Part shown: in pieces, positions 48,771 through 59,945 of the stretch
Numbering within the stretch: the first letter of the stretch is position 1
How the letters are laid out: the number at the start of each line of letters is the position of its first letter
Program-made: the position numbers and the translations under genes
Notes under the pieces: model-generated
What the model was told of the DNA's origin: nothing
Database searches by the model: none
The model's input: the letters and a program-made list of their open reading frames with translations, nothing else
Assembly (NCBI GenBank): GCA_037074705.1
Contig: CM073591.1
Span: forward strand, 133,865,032-133,929,031
Reading direction: 5' to 3'
DNA length: 64,000 nt
Source of the DNA: Zhengitettix transpicula
Lineage: Eukaryota > Arthropoda > Insecta > Orthoptera > Tetrigidae

Positions 48771-49300
48771 TTTAGGTAAAAGCCCGAGTATCTCAAACGG
48801 ATTCGTCATAGTCCCAGTGGAAAAATAAAAGAAGTAAGGAAGTTGAAGAAAAAAGCGTTAAAGATCACATGAAGCAGTACTGAGCGGTGCATGAGTTTAC
48901 CGTTTAGTGGTGAAATCGACTTAAGGCACGCACAACAAAATTCGAGCATCTCGGTTTCGTAATATGTCATGTTATGCAAAGTGTCATTCATTTCTCGAAT
49001 ACGAACCAAACCGATAGTTATAATTATATTAATACTAACTGAGTGCCCGGTGTTGTCCGGATATTTATTTAAATTAACTCGGAGTAGGAATTGATTCGAC
49101 ACTAACTTCTTGGTAAACATTTCATTTAGCCAGCATCAATAGCGCCAGTGTTTGGTAAATTTACCCATTTACGGTCCACTGCCAGACCTAACCCCTCGGA
49201 ATCTAACTCCAAGTAAACCATGACGATAACTGAAATTATTCGGAAGCTCTCCTACTATATAAAATAAAAGTGTCTAAAAATAACGGCGAATTAAAATAGT

Positions 49301-49463
49301 AAAAAATACTCGCTAACTTACTAAAGTCTAAAACTACTCCCGGTACATTAAAGTAGTAAAGAAATAATACTATTAATTAAATAGAGAAGAAAATATAGAT
49401 CGTACCCTAAGAAAATAAAAAAATACCCGGTAACTCAAGAGGGTCAAAACTACTCCGGATAAC
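49301..49463 (+). repeat. Imperfect direct duplication, ~40 bp units
   Basis: Units 49301-49346 and 49428-49463 share AAAAAATAC[T/C]C[G/-], TAACT, then a C-rich AAAACTACTCC[C/-]GG block. The flanks between also carry repeated AAGTAGTAAA-like text. This is a local tandem-like duplication of unknown origin. Confidence 0.5.
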
Positions 49464-49601
49464 CTTCTCTCAAACGTGCCCACCTCCAAGGAGAGGAACA
49501 TAAAATTTCATCAACCACCATGATTAATGCGAAATTTAAATTCAGCGACTCCTATAACCCCGGAATCGACACTAATATCGGTCTATTTGCATTATTATTA
49601 T

Positions 49602-49767
49602 AATTTATAATTTGTCATATTCACTATGAAATTTCATCTCTGTCTATATATATATATATATATAAATAAATAAATGTCTGTGTGTCCCCTATGCGCTCCT
49701 AAACCATTCGTTTATTTTCATATATACAGGGATTAAACTTCAATATGAATATGACAAATTATAAATT
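49602..49767. repeat. Perfect 21-bp inverted repeat around a (TA)n head
   Basis: Arms 49602-49622 and 49747-49767 are perfect reverse complements (core TTTGTCATATTC). Between them lie (TA)n, AATAAATAAATG, then TCTGTGTGTCCCCTATGCG and CTCCTAAACC. The latter text resembles the 5' ends of widespread AT-flanked insect non-autonomous elements. The inverted arms would make this a ~166-bp hairpin element. Confidence 0.5.
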
Positions 49768-50090
49768 AGATTACAACTTCGTTAAATTCCCCAAACTATA
49801 TGGAACAATTGAAGCAATCCTTTGTGACCAAACATCCACCTTTGTCATGAAGAAAAATTATTTTACATAATGCAGCCGCCCTTACGCCTTCAGTTGTTTC
49901 TGCTAAACTGCACGAATCTCCCTTCGAAATTATTCCACGTGTACAATAATCCACCGGATTTAATTCCAAGTGATAATTTCCTGTTTCTGAATATAAAGTA
50001 ATGGCATACTGGACGATATTTTTCTTAGAATGAGGAGGTCATATCTGAGCAAAATGCCTACATTGCAGAGTGCGAGAGGTAGTTTTATAA

Positions 50091-50622
50091 CAACGGTGGG
50101 CAACCTGCGGTCCACATCCGGCCCTCGTGCAAGAATTGTCCAGCCCGTCAGTAAATTTCTCTGTTGCATATTATTCGTGCAGTTGACCAAAATTTTAAAA
50201 TAATAGAAGATTTGATGGCAATTCGAGCCAGTTTCGTGAGATATCTTTGCAAGATTTTAACGTGAGACAAGTTTACAAAGATAACTATCTAGATCTTACT
50301 AATGTTATGTGTAAAATGAGCAATTTTTTTCAAAAATTAATTTAACGAAAGCAAAAATCAGATAAAGAATTATCGATACTAATTTGGAAAGTTCAATACG
50401 CGTAACAAAATTTTCACCATATATAGAACTTCTTGCAAAAGAAAGGTAATCAAAAGTTTATCTTTATTATTTAATTACATGTAATACCAACACTATTTAT
50501 ACTTACATATCTGTATCCTTTCTTTTTTTAAACAAATACCATTACTATCAATTGTTTTTACCGTGGCCTACCATACATTTTTTTTAAACGGTTCCCTACA
50601 AAAAAATGTTTACCTACCCCTG
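50091..50622. mobile_element. hAT-type non-autonomous DNA transposon
   Basis: The left end reads CAACGGTGGGCAACCTGCGG and the right end, read inward, CAGGGGTAGGTAAAC, matching the CAGNGGTGGGCAAC terminal inverted repeat usual for hAT transposons. Eight-base target duplications flank it: TTTTATAA (50083-50090) and TTTTATAC (50623-50630), seven of eight identical. The following CGGTCCACATCCGGCCC is also typical of hAT ends. The 532-bp interior has no useful open frame, so it is either a MITE or an internally deleted copy. It contains long T-runs near the right end. Confidence 0.75.
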
Positions 50623-51116
50623 TTTTATACTGAAGGTATTAATATGATTGAAAACCAATTTAGTGGAATAAATTGAGGGGGGAGGGGAGGAATTGGAAAT
50701 AACATTTATTTTTGTTTTCACTGGCCGACCCTCATCACCCTCGTAGCGCCATAAGCAACAATTAAAATGGTACGGTACAAATTTAATCCAGGTCTTAAAT
50801 AGTTTATAGCTATAAATTCTAGTATCAAGAAAAACCGCGTGGACCACTTTCCATTCACCTCAGATTTACAAGCACCAAAAGCGTTATTTTCAAACCATCA
50901 CCGCATTCCGCGGGTCTCAAAAGATTTGGTAACAACGGCGATACTCTCTTTCGAAGCAGCCTCTTTCCTTTGCTTTCCAAAATTAAATATGATGAGCAAA
51001 TTTCGTGGCAAAAGAATACTGTGGCAGGGGAATTGTTATCTCAGAGACTATCTCTCACAGTTGGGACCTTCCAGGAGAGTCTGACGAGTCTTCTTACGGG
51101 GATGCCTTTAAATTAA

Positions 51117-51433
51117 ATATCCCATAAGCCGAACAACCTAGTTCAGCTTTGAGAGGGTGTATGATCCGGGTCCGCAGATGTTGGGCGTACAGCATGTGTT
51201 GTCTACTGTTCGCATTGGAACAGTTGGCCGGCTGCCTCCAAATCATTACGAGGCATGCACACGGGAATGCTGCGTTCCTACAGAAAACAGAACTGTAGTA
51301 ACGGGAAGGCGTGGGACAAGTATCAGGAGCAGGATACAAGCTCCTTTAGGTTTTTCTTTGTTTATAATTTAGGCCAATACCGGGAAGGATCCTTAAACTA
51401 TAGGACGGGGGCTCAATTTAACCCTTGGTTTAA
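51117..51433 (-). repeat. Family C repeat, copy 4, diverged
   Basis: On the minus strand this is an older copy of the 58115-58567 repeat. It retains GAGGGTGTATGATCCGGGTC, GGCCGGCTGCCTCC, CACGGGAATGCTGCGTTCC, AAGGCGTGGGACAA and GGATCCTTAAAC in the same order and spacing. A minus frame here (51094-51339) is a decayed version of the short peptide frame shared by copies 2 and 3. Confidence 0.75.
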
Positions 51434-51439
51434 TTGCAA

Positions 51440-52950
51440 ACGCTTTTGCATGACCTATTTCTATCCATTTCTATGATATTAAAGGTGGGACGCCACCATG
51501 TGGATGATTCATATATAATCTATTAATAAATAAAATACTATATTTAAATGACCGCCGTTACATCATCAATTATTAGAGACATTCAAAATAAGCGATAAAT
51601 TGGACTTAATTTGCCACTATATTTTTAAAAGCCACACTGTTATAGCATGCTATAAAATTGGCTTCAAATAGCTATTAACAAGACAAAGTCCATTCAGTAG
51701 TGAATTGTTCCATACGAGAAATTAATTTTTATGGTGTTTAATTTCTCTTCCACTCCTATGAATTCAGTTTTTAAATCCCAGCAGTGCTCTAAGACAATCA
51801 TTCACAGCTAATGATATTATAATTACTTATACTTTTTTCACAATTGTTATTAGTGTCAGCTGATATTCTGATATGTACTCCTATATCATTCTATCTATAT
51901 CGTCAGATTCTTTTAGGGTGCCGCACCCCCTCAATCTTTTCACTGAACATTGGCAAACCTGAAAGCCACTTTCCTCTTTTCATTTCACGATTTATGCCCT
52001 ACACTAGGAGTATATCTGCCACACTTGCTTTTCTTTCTACCCCTCTCATTTCGCAAGTAGCACTTCCCACACGAGAATTTTTCCCGTTTTGCCTTATATA
52101 TATATAGCCCTAAACATACGAATCATCAGAGAACTATGAAAAGGATAGTCATATGCGACAAATATCGAAGATTTGAAACAATAACAACCGATATTGCAAA
52201 GCTGGTGAATGTTCTTGTGACTTGTAAAAAATTTAGATACAATGGCAAAAAGTAAGGAAAGTGCTAATTACTCGGAACAGACCATTTAACGCATTACACG
52301 AGTACCATTGTAAATAAAATGTATTATTAGGTCCCTTCTGCGTAACAGAAATTATTTGCAAAAGAAGACACTAAATCAGCAATGGGATATAGTCATATTC
52401 TGAATTACATCATTCGCAAACGACAAAATCCTACGAAAGTCAAGTAATTGATAATTTTAATATTATCAGTACTTAGGAAAAGAAACATATATGATACAAA
52501 CTTTAATATCAGATGTTGACTAATTAAACTGGGTTAAAGCATATTTGGAAGAAATAAAATGGTATTAAAATCGAATGTGAAGCTAAAATGTTATCATTGA
52601 GATTTGGAACTTAGACGATGACATTTTTGGCGAATCTTCATCATTCAGAGAAGATCTCATGATACAGTTAATTGATGCCTAAACGATTAAAAATGATTTT
52701 TAAAAATGTGACCCTGATTTTACGACGCACGACAAGACATGGCTAACATTGCAATTGACATGAGTACGTAAATGAAAATTTTTTGATACCTGGAAAATGA
52801 AACTATAACATGTCTATTACTCTTAAATTTTTATCTGCTATTTCCATAAAAAATACGGTTAAAATAAATTTGGTAGTTATCCTACGAGAATACAGAGTTT
52901 TTTCACTTATCTTAGGCGAACGATATTGATTTAGTAGCTGTGAGCAAGTG
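51440..52950. other. AT-rich DNA without recognisable feature
   Basis: An 87-codon plus frame (51844-52107) is rich in Leu, Ile, Phe and Ser and has no recognisable domain. No shared repeats were found. Confidence 0.4.
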
Positions 52951-53110
52951 AATGAAGGCCGTAGGCAAGCTTATGACACGCCGCAAGCCACCAGCACTGC
53001 GTCTGTCTCTGTAGTCGCCACGCGTCGCTCAACAGTTAGACGCTTGGCGCCGCGACGCGTACAGTCCTCGCCAAAAGGAACATATCTCGCTTCACATAAC
53101 TAAGACCATG
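52950..53110. other. Short GC-rich island
   Basis: A compact CpG-rich stretch (including GGCGCCGCGACGCG) with no open frame of note, lying about 100 bp before the inverted repeat at 53211. Confidence 0.25.
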
Positions 53111-53210
53111 TAGCGCAGTAATGACACCAAAAAGCCATCAGATATATTAAATTTAATTTTTTAAAAAAGATGTCCTGAGTACCAACGTTAACTTCATTAT
53201 TAAGGTAATA

Positions 53211-53426
53211 GGTATATATTTAATGCGTGAAAGAAACACGGTTTCTCAGCGTTTCTGTTTTCATTAAAGTTATTTTATCAAATCCACGATGAAGACAAAG
53301 TGAGACAAATTCTAATTGTTAACCTGTTCCGGCAGAAGTCGATACCAGAGGTCGTGGGCGGGTAAAATAAATGTTAAAGTGTTAATATATCTATAAGGTA
53401 TAATAATATTTACTGTCAAATTGTAT
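53211..53426. repeat. Left arm of a 216-bp inverted repeat pair
   Basis: This is the reverse complement, with moderate divergence, of 58771-58987. Shared blocks are TTTAATGCGTG, GAAACACGG, TCTCAGCGTTTCTGTTTTC, AACCTGTTCCGGC, GAAGTCGATA, GGGCGGGTAAA and GGTATAATAATATTTACT. Flanks on both sides differ. Either these are the termini of one ~5.8-kb element or two copies of a repeat in opposite orientation; no coding remnant supports the first. Confidence 0.75.
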
Positions 53427-53499
53427 ATGAAAAATTAATTATATAATTTTATAATCCGATAATAATGATAATTAGCGAATAAAGGAAATTTCAGAGTAT

Positions 53500-53940
53500 C
53501 ATCAGCGTTCATTTAGGCGGTCGGAATATTCTGTGAGCTTTAATTTTGGTTAACAGCGTCGGTAACTTCGAGAACCTTCGGCAACCTCGTCTACATTTGC
53601 AATATAGTGCTTCAGATGAGTGCTCGCTCAGCCATCTGAAGTGATATTAAAAATGAAGCGAGAGTAATTAGGAAATGCGGCCATTTGTAAGGGATTGCGT
53701 GGCACCACCTGCAGGCCGTCACGACGCCTGGACTCATCAGTCCTAGTCACTCATAATTACCGGGGACACTTGCTACCGGCTGACAGCTACACAACAAGAA
53801 CACAGTGATAGGGGCAATGTGATGCGGGGGAAATGACGCTAACAAAACTCACTCGCCAGACGACTGGTTGATAGCAAACAAGTCACAAGCTGAACGTCGA
53901 CACGCCATTGACAGGCTCTCCGTTATCTGTCCTATTCGTG
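53500..53940. other. GC-richer unique island
   Basis: A balanced island with no open frame above 60 codons, enclosed between repeats. It is a candidate conserved non-coding element, or old unique sequence. Confidence 0.2.
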
Positions 53941-54314
53941 TTAAGAATAATACGTCACACCAAATACAAATAATACGAACAATTTACATAATAGCGTACA
54001 TCGAACATAGTCAAGAATTCAGACGACATGAGCCTATATAAATCATGATCCATCAGAAAGTGACTCTTCATCTCGATGTTATAAGTCGATATAAAGAATC
54101 GGTATTTGAAGAAATATTACTATCAGAGAAAATAAGATATTCAGTGATAATTTTTTAACATTATGGATATAGTAAGACCAGGAACGATCATACATGAGCG
54201 TCCCACGCGGATAAAATCCCTAATTCTTATCCACTGTAAATATAAAATTAGTTAGCGGAACGGTTCCAAGGAAAATTAGCGTATTTTACCATTATTTTGG
54301 CTATATCGGAATAT

Positions 54315-55190
54315 TAAAATAAAAATTATCACATTTTAATGAGAAGAAAATTACGACTACGTATCGTTCCTTCGATTTGGAACCTAATAATCAATATTAT
54401 AATATAATAATTCGCTATAAATGTAAAAAAAATGTTTACAAATAATTTAAACAGAATTTACGACACTTTATTATTGTAAATTATTTTTATCGCTACGATA
54501 TATTTGTATCCACTAACAGTCTAATGAGTTCGTTATATTAATAAAATGATCTTTTGACATTAATATACCGATATCAATTAATAAAACAATTCACCTATGC
54601 GGCCAAACAGACAGCATGTACGACGAACATGTGGCTCGTACTTATTAAACACATGGTCACATAGATGAATTATTTTATTAAGTGAAAATGTCAATAATGC
54701 TGAAAGCTGATTTTATTAATGTAACGAACTAAATATTCATGAGATTCTTATGTGGTATAAATATATCGCAGTACTGAAATGAAGAATACGCTATTAAATT
54801 ATTTTCATAATTTAATGTTACAATTTTTCCATTGTTACTTTTAACAACCAACAATACGCTCAACAAAATTGTGTATACAACACTCATTTTGACTGCATTG
54901 AATGGGTAAAGCACACACAGTTATTAATTTTTCCATAAAATTTTAATAAATAATTGATTTTACGAGAGATTGGTTGTAAGTAATTATTAAATATATACTC
55001 ACATAATTGTATTATAAATACTATGTTTATAAAAAAATGGTTATCTTTAAATTTTTAGAAGTTTAGGGTTGTAACCCACTTACCAAATTTTTTTATATTT
55101 TCACCTGAAGAGGTTCCAAAACAAAGGAACGATACGTAGTGCTAATTTTCATTTTATTAAAATGTGCTAATTTTCTTTTTATTAAATTGT
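54315..55190. mobile_element. Inverted-repeat element E5 with hammerhead-like hairpins
   Basis: An element of about 875 bp with arms of about 70-75 bp (54315-54384 and 55112-55190) that are reverse complements, sharing CACATTTTAAT, GAAAATTA and CTACGTATCGTTCC. The right arm, plus strand, reads CTGAAGA (55105-55111), G, GTTCC/GGAAC hairpin, GATAC-GTA-GT. The left arm, minus strand, keeps the GTTCC/GGAAC hairpin and GATAC but has lost CTGAAGA. Both arms share GATAC in place of GAAAC, so the change predates the element's own spread and it is probably inactive. The 61-codon frame inside is chance. Confidence 0.6.
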
Positions 55191-56200
55191 TTCTGACAAC
55201 ATGGCTCCATTTATGATTCAATTGAAGTCAGATAAAGATTTTTCGCTTTCCCTTCCCTTTCCTACGAAACCAAAATTGTCGTCGTCGGTCTAGTCTAGAA
55301 TTTTCGTTGAATTTTTCAATAATACTCAGTGTATTGTTAACAATATCTAGTTACGGGTCGCCAATGACCACGATGTCGACGCGACCATAATAAATCTAAA
55401 TATATAATAATAATTATGTCTAGTTGTTTCACTAGTGTTGTCTGATTAAAAGGAACTGGAAGTAAATAGAACTATAATTGATAAAGACATCATATAAATC
55501 TGTACGGGTAAGATATATGTGACACTTACACATACAGATCATCTGATTGATAAAAAATAAGGTTTTGGTTAAGTTTTAATTTTTTATTTAGTCTCATTGT
55601 TTTATACTAAGCTGAAAACAGTAAAAACCCAAGTACAAGTACTTATCTTCTTGGAAATGATGGAGAATGGGATTTCATAGGTCTGAACAGCACAGTAGAA
55701 TAAAAGAGGATCGTTTCCTACAACGATATTTAATGAATAATTGAGTCAGTAATACTACATATCTGACACTGCGTAAGTCAGAACATTTACTCTTTCACAA
55801 AGGAACTAATGACGAAAGAATTCTAGAATACAAATCTGATAAAACAAGTGTAAGAGAGGAAACAAAGCAAGATTATCCACCAACGCCTACCAAATCATAT
55901 GAACAGGTAAAATATTTCTATGAAAAATTGATGCTTCAGTAGAAAGGTGGGCAAGATTTGGTGAATGAAATGGTATGGGAGAAAGCTTGATTTAATTCGT
56001 CGACTATGACGAACTCACTGCATAATTTTTTTACCACGAAATTTTAAACAATAAAAGTTAAAAAATAGGCGTGTATTTAATTATTTATAGTTAACTACCG
56101 ACGAGTACTTCTGCTAAACTTCGTCCCAATAGCAACACATACCACAACTGAAACATTAATTTTCTTCACAGACATAATTCAATGTATAAATAATCGTAAT
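55190..56200. other. AT-rich DNA without recognisable feature
   Basis: No frames above 60 codons. Some balanced text around 55590-56000 shows no recognisable protein in any frame. Confidence 0.4.
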
Positions 56201-56570
56201 TAGTGTGCAGAATGCTCAAAAAGTCGCAATCTACTCCCGCTGTCTCACAATCTGACCACACACACACACCGACGCGGGCCGGTGCCAGAAATTCCTCGAC
56301 TGACGTCACAGGTAAAAAGAAGTCGGAGCCGAGGTGACGAAAATAATAAAGCAGGTGATGCATGCTGGGTAATTTGCCCCAGTAACACAATTAGCGGCGC
56401 TTTGGCTTCGTAAATCACGAAGGCTAATTTGCAGCTGACACGACGAAGCCATATTAAAAACCAGGCGGCTGCTCAGATTAATGTGTGTCCTCGCCCCATT
56501 GGCTGAGAGGAACAGGCGGCAACGCGGTACTGACAACCAGAGCCAATGGATGATAGCTTAGCATTTGCGT
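56200..56570. promoter_or_regulatory. GC-rich island with inverted paired CCAAT boxes
   Basis: A CpG-containing unique island. CCATTGGCT (56496-56504) and AGCCAATGG (56541-56549) form a perfect 9-bp inverted pair of CCAAT boxes about 45 bp apart. A (CA)n stretch, CTAATTTGCAGCTG (homeodomain-like and E-box-like text) and GCATGCTGGGTAA lie nearby. Minus frames of 74 and 76 codons overlap and show no domain. Paired CCAAT boxes are a usual layout of promoters bound by NF-Y, but no downstream gene is visible. Confidence 0.3.
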
Positions 56571-58115
56571 CTTTTACTGGGAGATTTTCACGATACAATT
56601 TTGAAACGCATGTTTAATTGAAACAACAGGTAACTGAAGTGAGAAAACTTGCGATAACTGGAAAGACTTTTCATATTTATCATAATGAAAGTAATAGAAT
56701 TCCATTCATTTGCCTGCAAGATATATAAAATAAATTTTCTCGCAGAATGGTTGACTAGTATCCAACCTCAATGTTCCTCATGCAACCTAACTAGGAACCT
56801 TATCGATTGAATAAATACAATACAGATGAAATTAACTACATAACGTTGAATATAATTCTTTAAACACGACCATAATTTCCGAGTAAGATCTGGAACCGTG
56901 CACCAAAATTTTATTTGGGTTATACCATATTTAATTTGTTACTTAAATATTCTAGAAAACCTTTTAACGAAAAATGTTTTGCGCAGAAAATAAATATAGT
57001 GATAAACGCGGTAGTTTGGGACGCGATAAACGAATCGTGAATAAAATAATAAAATAATAATTTTACATTTCAAGAAGCTAGAAATTCAGGAAGAGCGTTT
57101 GACCAAACACTGATCATTCGTTTCTGTCCCAAAAAAACGCAAATTTATCATTGTGGTTATTTGTCAATACAAGATACAAAAGACAAAAAATATCATAGAA
57201 AAATAAAATTCACTGTATAATTAATTGAGATAACAACATTAGTTTCGTATGTGTTACAAATAAATTATATGTGTCGTAAGGAATTGAAGATAATCTATCC
57301 ACAATATTCCGTTCAAATAAAAGTTTCAATATATGATAATACTATTATAATCCAAAGAACGAAAACTAATCACATCCTATTTCCTAACATATATTTATTT
57401 AACGGTCGCTGAAAATTTTAAAATTAAAACTATTCTAACATCACCCAAAATCATTCACAGGAACATCAGAGGAAATTTCAAATTCAAAATCCCGAATTAC
57501 TGTTAATGGGGGACTGAAAATTACATGCCACATTTTAATAAACACCAATCAAATGTAATATTATAACAATCGCGAAGAATAAATGCCAAAATTATACGTA
57601 ATGGCCTTATAATTAAATGCCAAAAGCTGCATGAAATTAATCTACGGACACATGAAATGGAATCTGAAACGCTCAAATTTCTGATCATCTTAGATTATGG
57701 TTCAATTGCGGATGTTGTAACGTACGTGGAGATAATGGTACAAATTTAGGACCTCATTACAAAGAAATCCTACATTTATCGAAATAAAATTCTGATTAGA
57801 ACTAACATGTGCTGTCCCTATTCACAACAAAAAGTTAATTATGGTTGTTTATTAATGTTTAGTTGCTCTACCGTATTTGACATTTTTAACTGCAAAATAA
57901 CGCGGAAACTATTGACACGGGACCTGCACAAGCCACTCCCTTTTTCAACCCAAGTTAATTAATTTAAGACTTTATTGAGCTCTGTAGGTCTATAAGTGAA
58001 ATGATGTAAATTTGGAAATCGTAATCTCACAGTGATTGGTCCTATTTTAACGGAAATTGCTACGCAAATACTTATTGTGCTTGTAAATTTCCTTACCGAG
58101 TAATTGCGGAGTTAA
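56570..58115. other. AT-rich DNA without recognisable feature
   Basis: There is no frame above 60 codons and no shared repeat. Confidence 0.5.
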
Positions 58116-58567
58116 AAGCCAAAATAATAGGGCAACAGGCTACATGAGGGTAATTCACGTTGGGCAACTCCCCTTTAATAGCATAGGAAGGGATTTGAAA
58201 GGGGGGATGCGGAAGGGTAGAGGAAGGTAGCGAAGGATTAACTAGGGCCCCCGGGCTATGGTTTAAGGATCCTACCCAGCATTCGCCTACAGAAATACAG
58301 GTAAAACCCTAGAAAAACCTGCATCAGGTAGGTCGGGGATTGGGTACTTGTCCCACGCCCTTCCGATAGCGGGAGAGGAGTTTGCTGTGGGGACGCATCA
58401 TTCCCTTCTCCGTGCCTCGACCAGTTTAGGAGGCAGCTGGCCGACTATTACAATGGGAATAGCGAACAACTCTTACCGTATGCCCAAGGTCTGCGACCCC
58501 GGAACATACACCTCTCAAAACAGGCCGAGGTGCCTCGGCTTGTGGGAACCTTAGTTCAAAAACGGAG
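58115..58567 (+). repeat. Family C repeat, copy 2, most complete
   Basis: A ~450-bp GC-rich repeat, also present at 34690-34973 (5' two-thirds), 63719-64000 (inverted, cut by the window end) and 51117-51433 (inverted, diverged). Landmarks: GGGCAACTCCCCT, CTAGGGCCCCCGGGCTAT, ACCTGCATCAGGTAGG (palindromic), CCGAGGTGCCTCGG (palindromic) and an end at GGAACCTTAGTTCAAAAA. A 68-codon plus frame (58348-58554) ends in a 23-residue peptide also found, nearly unchanged, at the end of the copy 3 frame. No target duplication or terminal repeat is evident. It may be part of a larger element; family not recognised. Confidence 0.85.
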
Positions 58568-58770
58568 AGGAAAAGGCATACCCAAAGGTAGCCCCTTCGT
58601 ATCTCTCCTAAAAGGTTCTGCCTGCGAGAGAAAATACCTCGCATGATACCTGCGAGAACACGCGTCGATTTATTATATAAATATAATTTATATGTATAGT
58701 CGAGAGAGATAAGATTGTATAGTTGTACCAAATAAACTCTCAATGAATGCACCCTAAGTTGTATATAGTT

Positions 58771-58987
58771 ACAATTTGAGAGTAAATATTATTATACCTG
58801 TATTATATTAACAATTTAACTATTACTTTACCCGCCCACAACCTCAGATATCGACTTCAGCCGGAACAGGTTCACAATTATAATTTGTCGCACTAGGTCT
58901 TATTCATTATGTATTTGGTAAAATAACTTTAAAGAAAACAGAAACGCTGAGAAGCCGTGTTTCTTCCACGCATTAAAGATATACATT
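58771..58987. repeat. Right arm of a 216-bp inverted repeat pair
   Basis: The inverted partner of 53211-53426 (see that entry). It lies between family C copy 2 and inverted-repeat element E6. Confidence 0.75.
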
Positions 58988-59084
58988 AAACATCTCGTTT
59001 TATTGCTCGAACCATGTTTTCTTCTTCTATGACCTAAGATGTTTAAATGTTTAAATATTGAAGACTTTTCCGGCGTAATTGTTT

Positions 59085-59272
59085 GATAAAAAGTTCTCGG
59101 TTTTCACACGGGTATAATATATTTAAACGTCACGTTTCGACGTCTAAACGCTCCGTCGTCATCTTCTAGGCGAAGTGCCGGGACCATGCCATTTCATGTT
59201 ATATATTTTAATAATTTTTAATAATAATATTAAAATATATTATACCCGTGTGAAAACCGAGAACTTTTCATC
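59085..59272. mobile_element. Inverted-repeat element E6, near-perfect 40-bp ends
   Basis: A 188-bp element with arms 59085-59124 and 59233-59272 that are reverse complements at 39 of 40 positions (AAAAGTTCTCGGTTTTCACA and its complement), the youngest-looking hairpin of the window. Between them, minus strand, lies CTAGAAGA (a one-base insertion in CTGAAGA or similar), T, a GACG/CGTC hairpin, GAAAC-GTG at plus-strand 59134-59169. Only one arm carries the hammerhead-like core, placed inside the terminal repeats and not within them. Confidence 0.7.
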
Positions 59273-59740
59273 GAATGTTAAAATGTTATTTGTCAAGCTA
59301 GCATTTCAATAATTTACAACTTCCAGGCAACGGAAATATTCTTTCTAAATTAACATAATAACATCAGGTGTAATACGGCCATAAATCTGAAAATCTAGTA
59401 CTAAATTTGGTTACGATGAAGATACTTCAAAAGAATCAAGTGAAGTTTACAATTAAAAAAAAACATTTGAAAATAATTATTGGAAGGCTAAATAATCTTA
59501 TTTGGCCTTGTGATGATTAAGGCACCAAATTATTGGCCGTTCATCTGAGAGTCATCATTGTCTTTTTTTTTAAAAAAGGAACTCCAGGTATGAGCTTCCC
59601 ATGCAGTATTTCCGGACCGATGACTACCATCAGACAACAAAGAATCTTTCCTGACACTCCAAATCTTTGATCAGCGGCTTTCATGTGCAAGAAATGTTGT
59701 TCCCACTTGTACGAGATTTATGAGGAACTAAGACAACTTT
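59273..59740. other. AT-rich DNA without recognisable feature
   Basis: No frame and no repeat recognised. Confidence 0.45.
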
Positions 59741-59945
59741 AGAGACGTGCAAAAGTCATCGATATTGCTGAGAAGAGTAATGCGGGGTCGAAGCAAGGCG
59801 GCTAATTTCGGGCTAGTCGCCTCAAAGGCGGCGCGTCCATCATTCTGTCACAGCCACACCTGGCTACGGCGCGCTTCCAACTCCAGGCGTCTTGCTCTGC
59901 TTCGTCACCATCATGTTGCCCTCAATCACTTACTCAAATTACTCT
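59740..59945. other. GC-richer unique island
   Basis: A small balanced island at the start of a 110-codon plus frame (59747-60079). The frame is overlapped by a 115-codon minus frame at 59956-60303. Neither has a recognisable domain, and the plus frame changes composition half-way, which argues against a real gene. Confidence 0.25.

Noticed and set aside
58348..58554. 68-codon frame inside family C copy 2 as a host gene
   Set aside because: The frame is part of a dispersed repeat; its conserved end recurs in the copy at 63727-63984 and in decayed form at 51094-51339.
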